Of a stretch of 8,062 nt of DNA, positions 6,431 to 8,062 are shown piece by piece (position 1 is the first letter of the stretch; each line of letters opens with the position of its first letter). Source of the stretch: Bacillota bacterium. Lineage in GTDB: Bacteria > Bacillota > Dethiobacteria > SKNC01. The position numbers were made by a program, and so were the translations under genes. The notes under the pieces are model-generated. The model had not been told where the DNA came from, made no database searches, and saw only the letters and a program-made list of their open reading frames with translations. The stretch spans positions 1 to 8,062 of the forward strand of contig SKNC01000095.1 in NCBI GenBank assembly GCA_007120745.1, in the 5' to 3' direction.

Positions 6431-6458
6431 TCATACTATAAATTTTTACCTGATTCAA
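6430..6458 (-). promoter_or_regulatory. Likely sigma-A-type promoter for dnaJ
   Basis: On the minus strand TTGAAT (6458-6453) and TATGAT (6435-6430) match the -35 and -10 consensus at 4 of 6 and 5 of 6 positions with an ideal 17-bp spacer. The predicted transcription start is near 6423, about 30 bases before the dnaJ ATG. This would give dnaJ-prmA expression independent of the upstream dnaK promoter, which lies outside the window. No terminator is visible between dnaK and dnaJ, so read-through from dnaK is also expected. Confidence 0.6.
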
Positions 6459-6480
6459 TAATAGATAGAGATATTAGATA

Positions 6481-8062
6481 TTAATCTACTTCTTCAAAGT
6501 CCGCGTCCACCACATCATCTTCCGGAGGAGTTTCCTCCCCACCACCGGAAGCCTGCTCAGCACCTCCTGCGGCCTGCTGTTCTTGTTTCACTTTTTCATA
6601 CATCCTGGTGGACAGGTTGTGCAGGTGTTTGGTCAGTTCTTCAACGGCATCGTTGATGGCTTTTGCATCTTCTCCCTTGGCCGCTTCTTTCACTTTTTCA
6701 ATGGACTTTTCAATTTCCTCCCGCTCCTGGGGAGACACCTGGTCCTCCAGATCTTTCAAAGTTTTTTCGGTATTGTATACTACGGAATCCGCACTGTTTC
6801 TGGCATCAACCAGTTCCTTGCGCTTTTTGTCCTCTTCCGCAAATTTTTGAGAATCCTGGACCATTTCTTCAATTTCATCGTCAGAAAGCCCGGTAGTAGC
6901 TTTAATGGTAATGCTTTGTTCTTTGCCGGTCCCCAGGTCCTTGGCGGACACGTTTACGATTCCGTTGGAGTCAATGTCAAAGGTTACTTCAATCTGGGGA
7001 ACTCCCCGGGGCGCCGGAGGGATACCGTCCAGCACAAATCTTCCCAGAGTTTTATTGTCCGCAGCCATCTGTCTTTCTCCCTGAAGAACATGGATTTCCA
7101 CGCTGGTCTGGTTATCCGCAGCAGTAGAGAAAACCTGTTTAGCTTCCGTGGGAATGGTGGTATTCCGTTCTATGATTTTAGTAAAAACTCCACCCAGGGT
7201 TTCAATTCCCAGGGATAAAGGAGTAACGTCCAGCAGAAGAACATCTTTTACTTCACCACCCAGAACTCCTGCCTGGATGGCTGCCCCTAAGGCCACCACT
7301 TCATCAGGGTTTACCCCTTTATGGGGTTCTTTCCCTAAAACATCCTTAATAGCCTGCTGAACTGCGGGTATCCGGGTAGATCCCCCTACCAGAATCACTT
7401 TGTCAATCTGTTCCGTTTTCAGACCGGAATCCGATAGAGCCTGTTTGGTAGGGCCCATGGTCTTTTCTATAAGGTCCCGGGTCAATTCCTCGAACTTGGC
7501 CCTGGTTATGGTATAATCCATGTGTTTGGGCCCTTCCTGCGTAGCTGTGATAAAGGGAAGGTTGACACTGGTAGAGGTAACGCTGGAAAGCTCCACCTTG
7601 GCTTTTTCCGCTGCTTCCTTTAACCTCTGCATGGCCATTTTATCCTGACGCAGGTCTACACCATGGTCTTTTTTAAACTGATCCGCCAGGTAGTCAATCA
7701 GCTTATCATCAAAATCATCGCCTCCCAGCTTGTTATTTCCGCTGGTGGCCTTCACTTCAATCACACCTTCTCCTAAATCCAGGATAGAAACATCAAAGGT
7801 TCCACCCCCCAGGTCAAAAACCAGGATGGTCTGGTCTTCTCCCTTATCCAACCCGTAAGCCAGGGCTGCTGCGGTGGGCTCATTAATAATCCTCAATACT
7901 TCCAGACCGGCAATTTTACCGGCATCCTTGGTGGCCTGCCTCTGACTGTCGGAAAAATAGGCAGGAACCGTGATAACTGCCTGCTCTACTTTTTCTCCCA
8001 GGTAGCTTTCCGCATCCTTCTTCAGTTTCTGCAGAATCATGGCGGAAATCTCCTGGGGAGTA
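6481..8062 (-). CDS. dnaK: Chaperone protein DnaK (Hsp70), 5' end outside window
   Basis: DnaK is the ATP-dependent Hsp70 chaperone that binds hydrophobic segments of unfolded cytosolic proteins with DnaJ and GrpE. The visible 526 residues begin at TPQEISAMILQ; the frame runs unbroken to the window edge, so the ATG at 8040 is internal. By comparison with Bacillus DnaK about 85 N-terminal residues are missing. The ATPase domain shows INEPTAAALAYGLDK, FDLGGGTFDVSILDLG (phosphate loop 2) and VILVGGSTRIPAV (adenosine loop). The linker DVLLLDVTPLSLGIET leads into the beta-sandwich substrate-binding domain (ERNTTIPT, VLQGER, PPAPRGVPQIEV). A helical lid and a Gly/Glu-rich tail follow, ending DADFEEVD. 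The stop is TAA at 6481-6483. hrcA and grpE usually lie upstream of dnaK in this phylum but are not in the window. Confidence 0.98.
   Translation of the reverse strand, partial: TPQEISAMILQKLKKDAESYLGEKVEQAVITVPAYFSDSQRQATKDAGKIAGLEVLRIINEPTAAALAYGLDKGEDQTILVFDLGGGTFDVSILDLGEGVIEVKATSGNNKLGGDDFDDKLIDYLADQFKKDHGVDLRQDKMAMQRLKEAAEKAKVELSSVTSTSVNLPFITATQEGPKHMDYTITRAKFEELTRDLIEKTMGPTKQALSDSGLKTEQIDKVILVGGSTRIPAVQQAIKDVLGKEPHKGVNPDEVVALGAAIQAGVLGGEVKDVLLLDVTPLSLGIETLGGVFTKIIERNTTIPTEAKQVFSTAADNQTSVEIHVLQGERQMAADNKTLGRFVLDGIPPAPRGVPQIEVTFDIDSNGIVNVSAKDLGTGKEQSITIKATTGLSDDEIEEMVQDSQKFAEEDKKRKELVDARNSADSVVYNTEKTLKDLEDQVSPQEREEIEKSIEKVKEAAKGEDAKAINDAVEELTKHLHNLSTRMYEKVKQEQQAAGGAEQASGGGEETPPEDDVVDADFEEVD

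Noticed and set aside
1..8062. CRISPR array, tRNA or rRNA genes, riboswitch
   Set aside because: No regularly spaced repeats, tRNA-like cloverleaf segments, rRNA sequences or known riboswitch motifs were seen; the gene-free stretches are short.

Overview
The window looks like chromosomal DNA from a low-to-moderate-GC Firmicute, most likely of the class Clostridia. This rests on the gene order dnaK-dnaJ-prmA-rsmE-mtaB, the close match of the DnaK and DnaJ sequences to Gram-positive members, strong purine-rich ribosome binding sites and A/T-rich sigma-A-like promoter elements. The genus cannot be named from the sequence alone.

The right three quarters (about 2092-8062) is a leftward (minus-strand) heat-shock and translation-maintenance cluster. 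In transcription order it contains dnaK (5' end outside the window), dnaJ, prmA (ribosomal protein L11 methyltransferase), rsmE (16S rRNA m3U1498 methyltransferase) and mtaB (tRNA ms2t6A methylthiotransferase). dnaJ/prmA and rsmE/mtaB overlap and are probably translationally coupled. A likely internal promoter with an 8-6-8 inverted repeat precedes dnaJ. A terminator-like hairpin, followed by a possible weak promoter, separates prmA from rsmE. Together the products refold proteins (DnaK/DnaJ) and modify ribosomal protein, rRNA and tRNA.

The left end (105-1286, minus strand) carries a membrane-anchored CapA/PGA_cap family metallophosphatase-like protein, followed by an intrinsic terminator at about 41-76.

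Between these two blocks (about 1287-2091) lies a short A/T-rich accessory patch on the plus strand with toxin-antitoxin debris. It holds a minimal nucleotidyltransferase (MNT, MntA-like) reading frame whose N-terminal part is out of frame. Overlapping its stop codon by ATGA is a 95-codon ORF whose C-terminal ~80 residues look like the C-terminal half of a HicB antitoxin, without the HicB N-terminal domain and without a hicA next to it. This patch is the most unusual part of the window. It is best read as remnants of two toxin-antitoxin systems brought together by deletion or recombination, and an exciting new system is not convincingly demonstrated. The rest of the window is ordinary core genome.
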